64,000 nucleotides of DNA, from contig MU404124.1 of NCBI GenBank assembly GCA_022695795.1, positions 171,052 through 235,051 on the forward strand, read 5' to 3'. Shown here piece after piece: positions 23,019 through 35,421 of the stretch; position 1 is the first letter of the stretch; each line of letters begins with the position of its first letter. Under the pieces are notes generated by a model. It was not told the DNA's origin and searched no databases. It saw only the letters and a program-made list of their open reading frames with translations. This DNA is from Biscogniauxia marginata. Its lineage: Eukaryota > Ascomycota > Sordariomycetes > Xylariales > Xylariaceae. A program made the position numbers and the translations under genes.

Positions 23019-24605
23019 TCCAGAACTTTTGTCTCGTTGGGGGTTTTGAGGTGGGAGGGGGGGTGGTCTATAGTTTGCTTTAGGGGTAGGAAATACCAAG
23101 GAGTGTTTATGTATATGGTTAGCACGAGAGGCGTGTCTCGTGTGTGTTCCGGGATAGTAAAAAAGCAGTTTGTGGTCTATATATATATCTATCCGTTGCC
23201 CGTTTGTCTATCGATGACACGTATGCATACGATGATATATCTCCGTGCCTTGCCTAGGTAGGTAGGTATCTAGCTTATAGGGGGCATGGTTTACCAGATA
23301 TCTCTAAATGTGTGCACGCCTGATCAGATTACATGCATCACACCTACCTTACCTGAGGTTCCAATGCATGGCAATTCACTCTCATACACGAAACGTGCAC
23401 TACCCCGCGCAGAAGGAGACTCTGTAGCGCATAGCGAGTACTATTCATAATGGCATTGAGTCTATATAAACGTTTCATCCATATTCCGCATTCCCAAAAT
23501 ATCCACAATTTCCTCCTTAGGCACAGAAAAGTCAAGACTACCCCGTCTCCCCCCCCATTTCTCTTTCCCTCTTCCCCCTTCCCCTAACAAGAAGGCAAGA
23601 CGGAGGGCTTAATAACCATACGCGGGTGAAATCCTGCTTGCCCAAATTCCCCAAGTGCCAATACAGGAGGGGGAAAAGGGGGAGACAGAGGAGGAAAGGG
23701 GAAAGGAAAGAACGGAACTTCGACCGAGAAAAGCTCGTTGGTTTCCTTGCTTGCTTCCCATGCGCTATGTATCTCTCGATGCAGAAAAAAAAAGGGACGA
23801 AACCCCCTTCCCAACCAAAAGGAACAACAAGGATCATCATCAAGTTCAGAGAGCAAAGGGCTACATATTTGTCCACAAAACCAGAAAACCCAGGGCCAAA
23901 ACAAATTTCAGGAGAAAGTAACCCGGCATATACCCCCCCCAAAGCTAGGTAGAAGAATCCTTATGCAGCAGATAGCTCGTTAAAAAAAAGGATTAGACCG
24001 ATGATGAATAACCAGCAACTCCTTGCCCGGTTTTAAACTCCGGTAACGAAAAATCAAGTCTTCCCTGTATCCTGGATTGGTAGAAGTAGCAAAAGTAAAA
24101 GAAAAGGGTGAAAGAGAAAAAAAGTGGTATCTGGAAAATTTTCGCCTCCAGGGAGAGTATAGAAATGAAGTGCGGAAGTGTGATCGGATTGGTTGATTGA
24201 CCGGTTGATAACAACTCCAAAGCGCTGCACAGTCTCTATGCTAGCCGAGTGCGCCGATCCTCTATGCCATGGTATTCTTTCGTATTGATCTTGCGTAAAG
24301 AGTGTTGGGAGGAATATACCCCTTTGAATCGGGAACATGGGGCCTCAAAGTAATCAGAACCCAAGGTGTTGTTAGCCTGACCTAATACCTGTCTGTGTTG
24401 CGCTACTGGTCGGGTATATTTTGTTTCCAATTATATCGCGGTCGGGCGCTTATAATATCGATATCGTGTTGAAGCCCTTAAAGGTGGACATAGGGCACTG
24501 TCTAGTATTTGCCTGAGGGCTTGTCTACTTGTAGTCGCAAATGACCTGAGCAGCAAGGCAGTTGAACTAGAGACCGCGAAGTAGGGGTAACCTGGTAGTG
24601 AAGCC
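23019..24605. other. intergenic, no gene seen
   Basis: About 1.6 kb between convergent genes. The central part (23540-23990) is strand-asymmetric, purine-rich on the plus strand, which produces long but low-complexity open frames on both strands that I do not accept as genes. Confidence 0.5.
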
Positions 24606-26139
24606 TCATCGGATGTCTAGCTGGAAGGGTTTATATCTCCCGCCGATGGTGGCACAGCGGGGACATTTTCGGCGGGCACCTTGTTCCTCCATCAAGATGT
24701 TGACGCAATCGCGACAGAGGCCACAGATACATTCAGTGCAGGCATAAGATTCTCGGAGCTTGGACGTTCTTTGGCATGCGGCGCAGTAAATGAGGACATC
24801 CTGAGAGGAGTAGCTTGGTGATGAATCGGAAAGCCCCGCAGCTCCCATGTGGAAGTTTTCTCCGCTCTCGCCGCTCTCGACAGACGGGAAGGGTTCGGGG
24901 ATTTCTTGGGCAAAGGAAGGAGGAGTGAGAGCTTGCTGCAAGGGAGAAGCCTGGTAGCCTTGGAAGTGGTGGTGCGGGAATGGGGGTAAGGAAGCTCTAT
25001 GTATTGATATGGGTGATTGGGGGACCTGGAAAGTTAGAGACGGAAGAAGCGTGCGCTGGTTACCACTTACAGGCGTCCTATCCTCGTCAATATCCTCGGT
25101 CGCCGACGCCGCAGCATCAATCAGATCCTCCCAGCGTTTACCATAATCCGCCGTCGGCTCAACGGAATGCGCCTTGCGATCAATTCCTCCCGGCCCTCCT
25201 GGTTTCAAGCGGTCATCGTTCTGTATCCTCCGCAGCCACTCTGCAGCGGTCCCTCGTGATTTCTGTTTCTTGTGGCTCCGCTTGGTCACAGATTGTTTTC
25301 GAGGTCGATTGGGACCCAGAGGCCGCTGCAGCGGAGGGAGGGTTGACGAGCGCCCAGGGGGCGAATTCGACAGAATTGACGGAAGTAAGTCTCTGCGCCC
25401 CGGAGCAGCGCTCGTTGGATGATAGGGTTCACTCGTTGGGTCGTTTCCGAAGTGTATGGGAGGCAGCTCGATAGTGCTCCGGGGTATTCTACGGCCATCC
25501 GTGTCGGAATGCCAATCCTGTCAGGACGAAGTTAGTCGGGCGACCAATCGACAGCTCGAGATGATTGAACGCCTACGCCTTCAGATTCCCAGTCAGTCTC
25601 AAACTTGTGCTGGCCACCCAATTGAGCCAGGGCGGCGGCGGCGCTTGCGGCTGGCAGCAGCGAGCCACCAGAGTACTCGTCGGGATTCCTGGGCGTGCCA
25701 GGAGCGCTCGACCCGTCTCGGAGAGGTGCATGGCGCTCGTGCGGGTAGCCTCTGGTGGGATCGACGGTTGGTTGCGGCGGCGCAGCCGAGTTCTGCACTT
25801 GACTTCGGTCTGAGGGCGGGGTATTAATCATGAGCAGGAAGCTCTCTTCGGTCGCAGGGAGCTTCGAGATATAATGCTCGGGGTGCGCTCGTCGGATGTG
25901 CTCCTGCATCGAGCGATACCTCTTTTCCTAATTGCCGCCAGGGCCAGGTCAGCCAGTCGCCCGACATGCCGGCGCCTTGGTTCGGCTGCGAGAGAAAGGG
26001 GGGCAGACAAAGAAGCGTGACTTACGCCAATGCAGCGCTTGCGGCAACTGGAGCCATCCTGGTTGCGCAATGGACAGACAACCTCGTTGTTGGCGTCGGT
26101 GATAGAGAAGGACGAAGTTAACGAAGAGCGAGGCGGCAT
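24606..26139 (-). CDS. fungal protein with C2H2-like finger and C-terminal RING-like Cys cluster
   Basis: Exons 26026-26139, 25577-25927, 25071-25517 and 24606-25025 (minus) join in frame to 443 aa. Introns are 98, 59 and 45 nt; the last is a multiple of three and could be read through. N-terminal block: CPLRNQDGSSCRKRC (22-36), then EKRYRSMQEHIRRAHPEHY, giving a C-x9-C..H-x4-H finger-like arrangement, followed by ISKLPATEESFLLMINTPPS. The middle (150-380) is Pro/Ser-rich and disordered, with LPPI and EWLRRIQNDDRLK islands. The last 59 residues hold nine cysteines (CAAC, CTECICGLCRDC, CPRC at 385-428), a RING- or zinc-ribbon-like module. I recall orthologues in many ascomycetes but no assigned function. 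A nuclear or ubiquitin-related role is only a guess. Confidence 0.82.
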
Positions 26140-27310
26140 CTTGACCTGTACTCAACCCCACCATGTACTTGTCGGATTCGAAGCGGGGGTTCGTGAGTGT
26201 GGTGTTGTCGATAAGAACGGGATTGATAAGTAGCCAATTGAAGATGGTCCAGGTTTGCAGAGCTTTGGCATTTGAATACGATTCTTTCAGGATGGGAATA
26301 ATGGCGGCCCTGCCGAGGTAGCTCCAAGCTTCTATCCGCGTGTTACATGAGGTGTTTCGAAGAGTTCGTGTGCAGTGGGCAGTGGTGGAGGGGGGCGAGG
26401 GAAGGATTGGAGGTAACCTGAGCGAGGAAGAGAGAGAGAGAGAGGAGGGGACCTTTAGTTGGCTGAAAGCGGCGATATTGGAATGGATTCGTCCAGGGAG
26501 GGTGGCCAAAAGTCAAGGACAGGACCTAGCAAGTACGGTACGGTACCTAACAACGGCGTACGGTCCGAAATACTCCACCTTTTGGCTTTGGAGCTCGGGA
26601 CGGGCTCGTAAAAGAGTAAGAGATGCTAATAGTAGTAATGATAATATAGGTATGTGTACGTGGGCGAAAAGTACGACGGTGCTACATGTAGCTAACTACA
26701 TATACTAAGTACCTTGAAGGGAAGAGAGGAAAAGGAGTTACAGGAACCAAGACGTAGGTATTTTAAAAGCAAAAAGAAAAGAGTCAATGCTTCGCGGAGC
26801 TCTCTCTGACTACCTATGTATACCTAAGCTACATGTAAGTTCGGTGGGTAAAAAAAAAAAAAGAAAAAAAAAGAAAGAGGCACCACCGGCAACTACGACT
26901 CGAAAGAGAAGAGAGAAAAGACAGACAAAGAAAGAAAGAGCCGTCTCATTGGCTCTCTCCTAACCCACTGATTGAACAAGCCAACTTCCTTTCTGACTCG
27001 ATCGAGGATCGGCTGAGTGGGGTGTTCCTGTAAGTGGAGGAAAAGAGAAGAAAGAAAATGCAGCACGTCGAGCTCCAGTTTAACCTAAACTAGGCGCTTT
27101 CACTCTGTCAGGGTCCGTTCCTTTAAAGTTATGGCCGTCGTCAGTGCTTTTTCTCGGCTCCAGTCTCGTCTTTACTTCGCCTTGTGTAATATTTGGAATT
27201 GATCTTAGACCATATATGCGCGAGCTTTTCTTCTTAGCCCTATGCAGCCCTTTCTTTGTTTCTCTCCTATTACATGTAGGTACGTATGGATGCAATAATG
27301 TGGTGTGTCC

Positions 27311-27328
27311 GGTATGTATGCAGGTATG

Positions 27329-27361
<33 letters not shown>

Positions 27362-27387
27362 GTGCGTGCGTGCGTGCGCGCGTGTGT
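27311..27387. repeat. TATG/TGCG microsatellite
   Basis: A tract of about 77 bases that begins with GTAT/TATG tetramers (about nine units) and runs directly into TGCG units and a CG/TG alternation. The whole is almost perfectly alternating purine-pyrimidine, a sequence type that can adopt Z-DNA. It is likely to be length-polymorphic. Confidence 0.85.
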
Positions 27388-29967
27388 CTTCAAGTGCAAA
27401 AGTGTGTGTGGTGCGACGCTATAGAAAACAGGTGTTGTGGTTTTTGCTAGCTTGGCAAGCTTCAGCAAGGCATGAGATCCATCCAGGTGATAAGCTCTGG
27501 GAGGTAGCTACCTTGTTTAAGCCCTCACAACTTACCTGGGTAGGTAGTAAGTACGTAAAGGTTAAGCTTTATCCCAAAGATACCCACACCTGAGTAAAGA
27601 TACGCTGGGTTATGTATGTACGTATAGTACCTACCTACCTATGTACCTACTTAAGATAGATATAGGTCATGTACGGAAGCAGGTATGCGCTGCAGGCTTG
27701 CTTGCCTGCAGCAGCAGCAGCGGATGGAAGCTTGGTGCAAGAGGGGTTCTGTTCTGCAAGTGGGTAAAATAAGACCAAGCTCGTGGTGGGTGATCAGGCT
27801 TAGTGGCTTTGTGGGCTACGGTAGCAATGGGTTCTTCTTTAAGGGGGCTCCACCTCCCCCATCACTTGCTGCAACTCGAGAGCTCTAGCATTGGCTGGAC
27901 CCGGAGCTGGAGGGGTGCTTGGGGGGGGTGCTCGAAATGGGTCGGAGGCTTGCGAATTGGCGGGGCAAGTGGTCACCTTCTCCCCCTACCTACTAGGTAC
28001 CTACCTAGACGGTGCCTCCTTGTATGGACCCACCCCCTCTCCTAGGTTGTCCTATGGATGCTTGTTTTACCGACAGCTTCGCGCATGTGGCAGAGCTACG
28101 GCTTGCGCCAGTGTCCCAGCACGAGCTGCTTTCATCCAGATGGCTTATTCCAGCAAAGCGGAGTAGGTCAGCGCACCCAGCTTGATGACATCAGATCTCG
28201 GATTCCACTAGTACCCCGTATTATCGTTCTCTTGGTCATTTATTTTTGACACCTCGCATTCCAATCTCTGAATCAAGTGTTGGACATCTACGAAAACGAG
28301 ACAACAAGCAGCAATAATAAACAAAGAAAAGAAATCATCCCACACGCTAGGTTAGCACCGCTTTCGTTTTCTGACTAAATACCTAGGTCAACCATTTATC
28401 ATCTCTCGGTAAGCATCCCTGGTCTACTGCCGGCTATGTCTCTCGAGGCTGCTGAGGAGGGGGGGGAAAAAAGCCTCCCAGTTAAGTGTGTACTACATAA
28501 GGAACGTGGCAAGGTAATTCCCATAAGCTTTGATTCAAAGATAATCCATTTTATTACTGCATTAAACGCCTCTCGGCTTCCTCAAAGTGACTATCGCACT
28601 TTGTTCCCTTTCGAGTCACTTTCAACAACAGACAAAGCAGAGTCCAGCTAAACATAGTACCATACATGCATATACGCAAGGATGCATCAAGTATGAAATA
28701 CCTTTATCAGATATATGTAATACCCTGTCATTCACGTGGGGGCAGACATTGATCTCAAGTCAGCTAATGTAAGCCCTTAAGTAAGCTCTGTATAACTTAG
28801 TCACCACAAGTTTTTAATTTATCGGTGACGCCGGCTGTTGCATGCTTTCAATGAATCATATGTCCTCTTCCCAGCTCTAGCTCTAGTCACAGTTCATGAC
28901 TCTAGCTGTCCCAAGTTCTCCAGCTCTTTGGACGTGAAGCTTGGAGGTGAGAAAAAGGGTTGGGGAAGCTCCCCTTGGCGATCTTCTGTAGTTGACAGAT
29001 AAGGTAGATGAAGGGACCGGATTGGCGAATGGCAAGAGGCAGAAAGATATAGCCTACCTACCTGCCTAGTCAGTAGAGGTACATACAAATATCATGTGTT
29101 CCGTCGAGACGTCTTGGCACAGATATATATCATTTCCACGACGGTCTGGATGTGGGTGAGTATTATGAGTTTCCCTTTGAACATTATTGAATTGATTTTG
29201 CTCTACAAACCAGCGTGGCCAGAATATTGGCGTAGCAGTTTTTAGAAAATCCACTTAGTCTTAAGGAATTACTCGATACTAACAAATACTACAAGTTTTG
29301 TCTGGGCTTGGAGCTGACAATTAAGACTGGCCAACCAAAGGTGGTAAAACTGCCCACATGATATACAAATATTGGACGGGGCCTTACTTATGAGACCATC
29401 CACGAGACTCTTCAACTACACATTACAACATACATTGGTGAGAAAGCAATTCATCATAGCTGCCCCTCCCCCCCCCTTCTATATGGTTTTGAGAAGTTGT
29501 CATGGACTCGCTCTTCTCTGGGACCTTTCATCGAGGAACCACATGTGTTTCCATATATTACTTCTTGAATATGTGCGTAAACACACTAGGAATCATATTA
29601 GTAGGAGTACATATTCAATTGAATAGCCGTCTTTACACATAGGCCCTTTAGAGCACACAATATCGACTTAACCCACTCTTCTGGCTTTTGCTGGCCACTC
29701 ATCAATGTTCTACCCATAACCGATCTTGGGGTTTTCTAACTGGAGTCAACTTGAAAGGACAACTAGGGTAGAAACTACTCCTAGGGACATCCCCAGAAGG
29801 CTTAAAAACAAGTATAGGATAATGCCGTCGTGCTTGGGAGGAAGTCACCAAGTTGTTAACTTCTGGGAGTATGTTCTCAATTGGCGATACAGGATATGTA
29901 GAGTAGGAGGAAGCCCCTATATACCTACGTCACCTGGTGTAAACGACCATGTCTTTCATCTAGGCTA

Positions 29968-30786
29968 AAATCTGCAAGATCTTGCAGCGACCGGCCGTCC
30001 GGGAAGCCCCGGATGACCCGGATTCCCTGCACAACTTCCGGCAGCATCTCCATCGCCGATGCGAAGTCGTTCAACGTGCATCTGCATATTACGATCCCAA
30101 GCTTCTCCGGTAATACTACGTCCTGGTGATGCTTGGCACGCTGATCGGAACTATGTCGTACAGCGGGAGTGAGCTGTACATATGGGATGAAATCTGCATT
30201 CGAGCGTAGCCGTATCGGCTCTTTGTATCTTGAGATAAAGCATTAAAGGGGTGAAATATGTCTTGGTGCTCCGAGTCACACATGCAATGGGTTGAGATGA
30301 TCTACAGGATGGTGCGCTCATCCCTAGACTCGCAAGAGGGTATGTGTTGTAGGATGAGTGTCCAAACTCCCTTAGGAAAGCCATATGAAGCTCGTTGCCG
30401 AATATCGCCGTCCTAATATCGGGTAGTGTGGCTAGAATGTCTCACCTGAAGTAGGTGCCCGACAAAAGAGGTGATGGGCATCCTATCTGATCTACTATGT
30501 TTGCATGAAGGGAGGTGAGTGCAGGATGACACAAGTGTTCCATTGTTGTCCGCTCGAGTCTCGCATTCTGCATTACGCCACTTCTCATTGTTGAGACAAG
30601 GTAGATAAATAGGTACTTGCCTCCATTTGCAATAACTAATCCGTTTTGGTCCGGCGGAGTACTCGGATTGCACCCAAATCCAAATAATATCAGACTTTGG
30701 GTAGCATACTTGGTTGAACGAAGGCGCTTGGTGTACAGAACAAAAGCTGAATAATACATATCTGGAATAGATGGCGAGCTTGGCAA
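29968..30786 (-). pseudogene. probable decayed protein-coding gene, family unknown
   Basis: On the minus strand, a frame stays open from 30786 to 30151 except for one TGA (30442-30444), about 211 codons. Before it ends, a second frame opens (about 30234 to 29968) with protein-like sequence such as DVVLPEKLGIVIC and SAMEMLPEVVQGIRVIRGF. The first frame includes DIRTAIFGNELHMAFLREF just after the stop. Around 29990-30130 the bases are clearly GC-richer than the AT-rich surroundings, like a coding island. One stop plus one frame change is the pattern of a recent pseudogene, or of a gene with introns that I have placed wrongly. No family recognised. Confidence 0.35.
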
Positions 30787-32463
30787 GCTTGGATAAAATT
30801 GTTCGCCCTTGACTAACCTGCGACATAGCCTTAGCTTGCTGTTTTATAAGCAACATGAAGCTTGCCGATTATTCATTAGTCATTTGTCTCTAATTCTTCA
30901 TATTCCCCATGAGAGTTTCCAGCGTTTACAAAAGTACTTCATTGTATCCGGCGAAGCTCTGATGTCACGACTTCGTATACACGGGGCCGTTGCTAAGTTA
31001 CCATAAGCAAGAGAGTAGGTACACTAGGAAGGGTCAAGTCCATAGCATCTTGAAAAACATAGGTGGGACGAGTTCAGTTATATTTATCGTAGGTTACATG
31101 TAGTGGGTCGCGACAGTAGCTCGGTACTTATCTGGTTCCTGAGACCATGTTCGTTTCAAAAAAAAGCAAAGCCAGAGCTGTCGAAGGTTGGGTGAAGATT
31201 CATCTCCACTGAAACACTTTTCAACCCTACCGACAACAGAACTGGCGCAGATATGGCACATAAGTCTTGTCTCTTTCGTGCGTAATCAATGGGGCGTTAT
31301 CGCGCCATGATCATGCAGGCCGCCGTCTGGGAGCTGGCAGGAATCGTTCCATCCTTTCAGCTTTCAGGTCGTGAGAAATGACGTACAACATATTCCGTAC
31401 AGGAAGTGCCGGGAATCCCAAACTATTTCTGCAGAGGAGCATGGGCTGGATGCCAATTCCATTTATCCCGACTACGGAATACATAGATGCTGGGTGCTTT
31501 GTGAGACACCGTGGCACGGAATCAACCGGGCTGAGGACCAAACACTACTAGTCGTGATACTGCTTCTGGAATACTAGGCGTCAAAAATTGGATCTATAGT
31601 TGCATCGATGTAAAAAGCAAAGCAGAGAAACAATCGGCTGAACCTGCTGAAAGCTCTCGGTCTATATTTGTACCAACATTGGGCCCGCTTTCAGCCACCC
31701 CGCAAGCCCGATACAGTAATCCATGTCGTAAGCAGGGTTCCAGGTGCAGCTGGCCAATCACAAGCTCCACCCAGTTGATCGCCCCATTCGAACCGGCACT
31801 GCGGCCTGCCGGCGTCATACATGCCAAGTACCACGGACGGGACCTTCGTCTCTGCCTTCCCTCACCTCGTGAAACATGGCATCTCTCCTCCATCCATCGC
31901 CCGTCGTCCGTCGTCCAACTAATCCTCCACGCAAGATTCCGTCCACTGATGTTAAGTATCTCTTCTCTTTTCGTCATTTTGTAGAATCCCATTTCCTAGC
32001 TAGACTAGTGAATTTTACAATGGGTTGAATAAGGAACAATTCCTTGGACTTGGTCTCATCCCGTTTAGGTATTAATTTACCCTCTTCGATCGAGTCTCTC
32101 TATTATCTTTTTATTCACACATTCTTCGCATTGTACTTCGTACATCTACGGGTTTCCTCTCATCGTTACCCGGTCACTACGTTTCCTTGTGTTTCATTCC
32201 CAGCTTGTTTCCTCCCTCTCATTAGCGGTGAAATCCGTCGGCCTTCTGACTACGCCGTCCCTACCTTACTTCTACCATACTCCCCCCCCTTTCTCGTCAA
32301 TTTTCTATTAGTTATTGTTCTGGTCCATAATTATTTGCTCGTTTGAATTGTCAGGTCGACTAGTCTCGAGCCTCTTCGGCTGCAGATGATTGTTATCATA
32401 CCTCTCCATCACCGGCACTAGGTAGTCCAAACAACTGAGCTCATAACCTCAGATATACTAACT

Positions 32464-34230
32464 ATGGCTCTCAACGTGAAGCATATCAACTCTGATGCTT
32501 GCTTCTTGCTCACCTTTGAGCCTGTCATACCTGAGTCCGCCAGAGGAGCTATCATACCAGAACCCTTCACCATTCTTCTCGACCCGTGGATCACCGGCCC
32601 CTCTAAGATCTTTCATTCCAAGATCTCCATCTCGACACACAAGCATCCAGCCTGTATATCTTCTCTTGCAGAGCTGCCCTCACCGCCCGATCTTGTCATA
32701 ATAAGCCAGCATAAGAGTGACCACTGTAACGAAGCAACCCTTCGTCAGCTTCCAGCGAATGGTACAAAGACGTTGATCCTCGCTGAGCCGGCGTCGGCGC
32801 GTTTGATCAAAAGTTGGAAGTATTTCGATAGGGAGAAGATTCGGACGATTGAACGATGGGAAGACCCCCGTTTAACGGGCAAACAGACCGTAGTCCGGGT
32901 CCCCGTCCCGCCTCTTGTTCCCGGTGGTCAGGAGGGAGAGGTGACTGTCGCCTTCATCCCGCAGAAACGCGATCTCGCAGGCTTGCACTCTGCCATTGGC
33001 ATCACGTATCGCCCCCCTCCGACGCCTAACTTGGCCAAGCCGGCATCTCAAGTGAAAATCCTCACCCCGCCTACAACCCCAGAGTCGCAGACGCAGACCT
33101 TCGCAAATGCTGGGGTAAAGATGCCGCTCTTAACGCCAACGGACGACTGCTTTCTCCGTCCGCGTTCACCACCCTCGCCCCCTATCTCACCGCATTCTCT
33201 GCGTTCAGTCCAGTCAGCCTCAACATTGATGGCGTCCCCTACACGTCCACCAACACGGCCGACATCGAGCTCGAACCTCCGCCCGATGACCTCATCTAGC
33301 AGTAATGAATATCCCCTAGCGAGAAATAACTTTAGCCGACCGATCTCCGTTATCTTTTCCCCACATGGTATTTCATACACTCACCTCGCATCATATGCTA
33401 CATCGCATCTTGTGACCGAAGCCGCCCTGCCGTTAACCGCGCTTCTGCACTGTATGGATAGAGTTCAAAATCCGTGGTGGTTAGGGGGCAATGTATGTGC
33501 GGGTGTTCCTACGGGTGCTGAGATCGCGACCAAGCTAGGCGCTAGGATATGGGTGAGCGCCCACGATGGAGAGAAGGATGTTCGGGGCTTGGCCACGGGA
33601 ATGTTAAAGACGCGGCGATGGGGACGAGATGAAGTTGAAGGGGTTCTTGATTCGAGTACTCAACATGGGAGAAGCACCAGTGATAAGGTACAAAACCAGG
33701 ACAGCTGCTCAGACAAGATTCAACAGGCCAAAAGTGCAGGAACAGAAGTTATGCGCTTGAACAGTGGCGACGAGGTCCTCGTTTCCGGGGTTGGCATCTG
33801 GCGTTCCTCTAGCACAGAGGATGATCAATGGGTTTCAAGTTCCGTAGGTGACGATATCGATACCAAGCCGACAAAGACTGTTACTCCGAATGGGAACAAG
33901 CACGACGAACGCAAAAACATAAAGCAACTTGAAAACGGACCAACGCACCCCGAATTTCCCAAGGTGCCGAGTCACAAGGCACCTAAGAACATAGGGATCT
34001 ATAAGGCCCTCAAGACCAAAGACCTGATTAAACCTTCGCCGAGGCTAGAGCTAGAGCGGGTGCGAGAACCAGAGAGACCAGCACCGCCCATCCCGGAGCT
34101 CAGCCCCGTCATCGAGCTGCCGCCACTCAACGTCGAGAGCAAGAAGGCCGCTCAGAAACTAGGCATAGAGAAGACTCTGAGAAGTGCACCGAGTGACGAT
34201 CGGATAGTGAGATTCGGACTGACCACTTGA
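32464..34230 (+). CDS. metallo-beta-lactamase-fold protein with atypical metal motif
   Basis: Single exon, 588 aa. The N-terminal part resembles the beta-lactamase superfamily (UlaG-like): strand-rich start MALNVKHINSDACFLL, FTILLDPWITGPSKIFHSK, then LVIISQHKSDHCNEATL (78-94), TKTLILAEPASARLI, and later RPISVIFSPHGISYTHLA and WWLGGNVCAGVPTGAEIATKLGARIWVSAHDGEKD. The usual HxHxDH metal signature reads QHKSDH (82-87), so the first His is Gln and the second is Lys; Asp86 and His87 remain. A long Ser/Pro-rich insert (about 185-290) splits the fold, and the C-terminal 200 residues are disordered and charged. Activity as a hydrolase is therefore doubtful. ATG at 32464 follows ACTATGG context. Conserved in filamentous fungi by memory; role unknown. 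Confidence 0.75.
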   Translation: MALNVKHINSDACFLLTFEPVIPESARGAIIPEPFTILLDPWITGPSKIFHSKISISTHKHPACISSLAELPSPPDLVIISQHKSDHCNEATLRQLPANGTKTLILAEPASARLIKSWKYFDREKIRTIERWEDPRLTGKQTVVRVPVPPLVPGGQEGEVTVAFIPQKRDLAGLHSAIGITYRPPPTPNLAKPASQVKILTPPTTPESQTQTFANAGVKMPLLTPTDDCFLRPRSPPSPPISPHSLRSVQSASTLMASPTRPPTRPTSSSNLRPMTSSSSNEYPLARNNFSRPISVIFSPHGISYTHLASYATSHLVTEAALPLTALLHCMDRVQNPWWLGGNVCAGVPTGAEIATKLGARIWVSAHDGEKDVRGLATGMLKTRRWGRDEVEGVLDSSTQHGRSTSDKVQNQDSCSDKIQQAKSAGTEVMRLNSGDEVLVSGVGIWRSSSTEDDQWVSSSVGDDIDTKPTKTVTPNGNKHDERKNIKQLENGPTHPEFPKVPSHKAPKNIGIYKALKTKDLIKPSPRLELERVREPERPAPPIPELSPVIELPPLNVESKKAAQKLGIEKTLRSAPSDDRIVRFGLTT

Positions 34231-35421
34231 ACAAGAGAATGTGGACGATTTGCAGGATTAATTCCAGGCAGGGGCTTAGGAAAGCTCTACATTGTTGTTT
34301 TTGTCTGGGAAAAGATTTCTTTAGGGCGTCGCGATAGCATGCACCGAAGGGTATAATGGGTCATAGGTGTTTAGAGGGAATAAAGGACTCAATCAGTTTA
34401 GGGCATTGAGAAACTAACGGGTGTCAAAACGGAAATGGAAATGGAAAGGGAAATGGAAACACGGCACGGTGGATATGATACCAGAAGGAAAAAAACGGGG
34501 CAGATACAGGTTTGTCAGTCTGCTCATGAGAGTTCACTCACGATGGCGTTAGTTATAAATTTACATTCTCGAGCCCGAGAGAGAGCGAGAAAAAAAATAA
34601 AGAAGAATATTTAATGTTTGCACATGCAGATTTAACATGCCACTAGACACATTCTAGGACTGTCATGATTGGTTGGCGGCAGCGTTGGCTGACCACTATT
34701 AGAAGGCCCATCCATCCTCTTCCATGCATTTCCCAAGTGTGGACTATTTCAAAACATCCAAAAACACCCAACACAATACGTGATGTAACTAGGCCATTAG
34801 CTCGAAGTTGATTCATTTTCATTGCTAGGTAGTTTTCCCCTTGTGACCTTGAGTAGGGTTGTATCAGGGTATCTATAAAGAATTCCGACGTAAAAGAGAT
34901 GCCAACGTAGATTCCCCCCTTTCTTCTCTCAATCTACCGCCAAACTCAAGCTTCTCATCAACACACATGGAGCCGCGTAGCATATATAGAACCCTGCATG
35001 TTCGTCACTTTCTCTCTCGTGTCCTTCATCGAAGACGACCCCGGCCCAGTTGGTGATCACTGCTTGAAAACAGAAACCGCTTTCTCAGAGCATCCACCCT
35101 CGTCCCTATCTATTCCAGCTTAGACAGAGATCAGAGCCAGGTCAAGAAGTCTTTCTTCTCCATAGATCCAACACCAATGCAAATTGCCAACATATCTAAT
35201 CCGAATGGGAAAAGCCAGTTCTTCCCACCTATGCCAGAATAAAAGCCCCTCCCTCCTCTCTATATGAGTTGAGAAACGAGTATCCTTGAGAACCATGCAC
35301 ACATATGTCCCGCAACTAACCAACCAGTGTAGCTATAACTAGGCCTCTATTCCTCATGCCCTAAAAATTCGGGTCCGGGGGCCCCCAGACTCCAAGTTCG
35401 GCAACAGGCTAGAATTTTTTT
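34231..35421. other. intergenic between convergent genes
   Basis: 1.2 kb holding the 3' ends of the MBL-fold and PEF genes. A short tandem of GGAAAT-type hexamers sits at 34430-34458. No coding signal seen. Confidence 0.5.

Larger units (their letters stand above)
26140..32463. other. 6.3-kb gene-poor region
   Basis: No complete gene recognised. It holds a poly-purine stretch (26840-27060), a complex microsatellite (27311-27387), scattered TACCTA motifs (27630-27650, 27985-28005) and the remnant of a coding sequence at 29968-30786, listed separately. The last 400 bases, pyrimidine-rich on the plus strand, are probably the promoter and 5' leader of the gene at 32464. Confidence 0.5.

Noticed and set aside
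23538..23952. Several overlapping frames on both strands of 80-134 codons
   Set aside because: The DNA is purine/pyrimidine asymmetric, which removes stops; translations are low-complexity and mutually exclusive.
27144..27593. 149-codon frame over the microsatellite
   Set aside because: Much of it translates the TATG/TGCG repeat; flanks show no coding signal.
31594..31992. 132-codon minus-strand frame before the MBL-fold gene
   Set aside because: No motif, no coding bias, and it lies where the promoter of the plus-strand gene should be.
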